A stretch of 64,000 nt of DNA from Valencia hispanica (lineage: Eukaryota; Chordata; Actinopteri; Cyprinodontiformes; Valenciidae): the NCBI GenBank assembly GCA_963556495.2, contig OY747713.1:2725821-2789820 (forward strand), written 5' to 3'. A model generated the notes under the pieces. It was not told where the DNA came from and searched no databases. It saw only the letters and a list, made by a program, of their open reading frames with translations. This document shows, one piece after another, positions 61,500 to 64,000 of this stretch. A program made the translations under genes and the position numbers. Within the stretch, counting starts at the first letter, position 1. Each line of letters begins with the position of its first letter.

Positions 61500-61610
61500 A
61501 TTATTATAGCTAATATGTGCTAAAGCGGGAGGCGGGGCTAGAACGTAATATTGAGTTTGTTGTTTCACCGCAAGATGGGAGAAGTTCTTACACAATGTAG
61601 CTTTAAGATG
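61500..61610. repeat. Junction of two spacer copies inside a MITE end
   Basis: Spacer text (tatagctaatatgtgctaaa) stops near 61523 and joins the right 70 bp of the piggyBac-like MITE (ggcggggctagaacgtaata ... cacaatgtagct), then TTAA at 61591-61594 and the start of another downstream spacer. The left part of the MITE and whatever gene preceded it are gone. Confidence 0.7.
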
Positions 61611-62841
61611 TCTATGATATTCTTTCAATAAAATACATGATTTCAGTGCAAAGACTTTCAGTGCCTGGCATTTAGTCTGTTTCTTTTGATGCAAACTGAT
61701 TACAGTTTAATAATATTTAAAATGTGAGAAATATTAGTCGTTTATGGTTAATCTGGTCACGTCAACCAAGCTCCTCTCAGCAGAAACACAGTAACTCTTA
61801 CTGTGTTTGTCACATATCTTCTCCATGAATCCCAAACAGTTTTCATGGCTAATTCAATGGTTAATCCTGTTTCCAACCAATTTTAGATACCTTTCACTGG
61901 CTAATCTTAGTTATGCTCTCTTATAGGCTAAAGAAGCCAAATTGTTCTTAATCTTTTTAAACAAACCTTTTTTCCATAGCCAATCCAAATCTAGCTAGAT
62001 CTTGACTGGTCATTAATTTAAACCATTTACCAACATTCCTTTACTGGTTGATGAAACCTGATAGAAAATCTTAAACATTTGTTCATTTAAAAAATTCTTA
62101 ATATTTCAGTTAATATAATAATTTCATAGTAAGGCCAAAGAAATCAAATAGCTTTGTACAATCTCACTCACTGCATTATTATAGCTGATATTTGCTAAAC
62201 AAAATTTGTGGTTTGCTTTATGCATTTTTCAAAAGATAAATTCTCTTGGCTAACAGCTTTTAGCTGTTTTTATAGATAAGCTGTGATTTTCTAGCACACC
62301 TAAAATTTGTTCTTTAAAGGCTGACCCTTAAAAGATGCAATACATAACTAGAACAATGTACTGTTCTCTGTATAATATGTAATTTTACACACAAGCAGGC
62401 ATACGTAAATATAATTTTAAATACTTAATTGCTAACACAGTTGTGCATTAATGCATGAAATCACTAAAAGACTAATCTCTAACTTATATGTTGGAAACAC
62501 ACTTGGTAAATAAATATGCTTGAGTAGCGAGTTAACACAATCTCAAATCATGTTTATAGGTAACATACTTCTATATTACTGTTTGTGATGTTCATTAGGG
62601 ATGTAAATCCCCAGCAACATTTCATGTGCGATTATTACTGCTCTACTGGTTTATGCTGGACGTTCTATATTTCTCTTCCCGTCATAATTTAGCGACTTAG
62701 CTAACCTAGTTGTGGAGGTTAACCTGAAAACAACTGTGTTTAAGTTGGCCACTGAAATATACAGAAAGGTATCAAATTACATTTTATTCAGTCACGGTTG
62801 CAAAACAAAAACAACCAGTTTAAGGTTATCAATGAAAATGA
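61611..62841. other. Second copy of the downstream spacer
   Basis: Nearly identical to 41600-42940. It carries an AATAAA at 61625-61630 that belonged to a lost gene. Non-coding. Confidence 0.6.
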
Positions 62842-64000
62842 TTTGGTTGTTTTAGCCACTACAGTGGCCTTGCTAAGGCTAGAGGAACTCAGTTAATTTT
62901 GGCCGTTGTAAACGACCATCAGCATCCCCACAAAGACCACCATGACCATCATCATGACCACAAAGACCACCATGACGATCATCATGACCACAAAGACCAT
63001 TATGACCATTACCATTACCATCACCACAAAGACTACCATCACCACAAAGACCACCATGACCATCATCATGACCACAAAGACCATTATGACCATCATCATG
63101 ACCACAAAGACCACCATGACCATCATCATGACCACAAAGACCACCATTACCATCATCATGACCACAAAGACCACCATGACCATCATCATGACCACAAAGA
63201 CCATTATGACCATTACCATGACCATCACCACAAAGACCACCATGACCATCATCATGACCACAAAGACCATTATGACCATTATCATCACCACAAAGACCAC
63301 CATGACCATCATCATCACCACAAAGACCACCATGACCATTATCATCACCACAACGACTACCATCACCACAAAGACCACCATGACCATCATCATCACCACA
63401 AAGACCACCATGACCATCATCATGACCACAAAGACCATTATGACCATTACCATCACCACAAAGACCACCCTCACCACAAAGACCACCATGACCATCATCA
63501 TGACCACAAAGACCATTATGACCATCATCATGACCACAAAGACCATTATGACCATTATCGTCACCACAAAGACCACCCTCACCACAAAGACCACCATGAC
63601 CATCATCATGACCACAAAGACCACCATGACCATCATCCTCACCACAAAGACCACCATGACCATCATCATGACCACAAAGACCATTATGACCATTATCATC
63701 ACCACAAAGACCATTATGACCATTATCATCACCACAAAGACCATTATGACCATTATCATCACCACAAAGACCATTATGACCATTATCATCACCACAAAGA
63801 CCATTATGACCATCATCATGACCACAAAGACCATTATGACCATTATCATCACCACAAAGACCACCATGACCATCATCATGACCACAAAGACCATTATGAC
63901 CATTATTTTCACCACAAAGACCACCATGACCATTATCATCACCACAAAGACCACCATCACCATCATCATGACCACAAAGACCATTATGACCATTATCATC
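62842..64000 (+). pseudogene. His-repeat reading frame without 5' exons, running off the window
   Basis: The plus frame is open from 62842 to the end; from 62917 it encodes 361 codons of HQHPHKDHHDHHHDHKDHHD-type sequence with the unit DHHHDHKDHY, richer in Tyr than genes B-F. There is no in-frame ATG, no SLI...DIIY helix and no signal exon upstream; the preceding text is the same spacer found before the split pseudogene at 43012. Probably an expanded exon-4 remnant. A tail might lie beyond the window. Confidence 0.65.

Noticed and set aside
62893..64000. CRISPR-like or satellite array
   Set aside because: The 30-nt periodicity is a coding repeat in steady triplet phase, with no spacers of unique sequence, in a eukaryotic context.

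Overview
This window is teleost fish nuclear DNA. The genes have introns, a TATA box about 30 bp upstream of a short non-coding first exon, GT-AG splice sites and AATAAA signals. The background is typical fish repeat content: tRNA-headed SINEs, Tc1/mariner relics, L1-, L2- and RTE/Rex3-like LINEs, solo LTRs and a TTAA-flanked MITE. No species can be named from the sequence alone.

The left third (1-20.1 kb) is repeat-rich with no convincing host gene. It holds a SINE, nested inverted repeats around an L1 scrap, and a nearly complete but frameshifted L1-type LINE (4.9-10.25 kb) flanked by 756-bp direct repeats. It also holds an 800-bp foldback element, two decayed Tc1 transposases and another TIR element with a LINE tail inside it.

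From 20.1 kb to the end lies a cluster of six apparently intact, related four-exon genes (A+, B-, C+, D+, E-, F+), plus relics. Each has a non-coding exon 1, a signal-peptide exon 2, a 148-bp exon 3 and a long exon 4. This layout, the AYWDYV-type N-terminus, the amphipathic helices and the C-terminal helix match the apolipoprotein A-I/A-IV/E family. In place of the usual amphipathic 22-mer repeats, exon 4 carries a 139-234 residue tract that is mostly histidine. Type A (gene A) uses Gly/Pro-containing units such as GDKHPG(H4)G(H4)G(H4) and GHKHPG(H5). Type B (genes B, C, E, F) uses the unit DHKDHHDHHH. Gene D is a mosaic, A-type in front and B-type behind. Predicted mature proteins begin near Gly-Gly-His-Lys, itself a possible Cu(II)/Ni(II) site. 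The picture is a secreted apolipoprotein-like family recast as a metal- or pH-responsive polyhistidine protein. The function is inferred, not shown.

Genes B/C and E/F are divergent pairs sitting in the arms of a very large inverted repeat, about 24.85-36.1 kb and 49.1-60.07 kb with a 13-kb spacer. The arms share a solo LTR of identical length (457 bp), a SINE in intron 3 of C and E, pentanucleotide satellites, L2 and RTE fragments and a 4-nt deletion that alters the C-terminus of C and E. The spacer holds gene D, L2 copies, an antisense exon-3 relic and a decayed copy of the gene that was split first by an L2 and then by an L1. A His-repeat frame without recognisable 5' exons runs off the right end of the window (62.9-64.0 kb).
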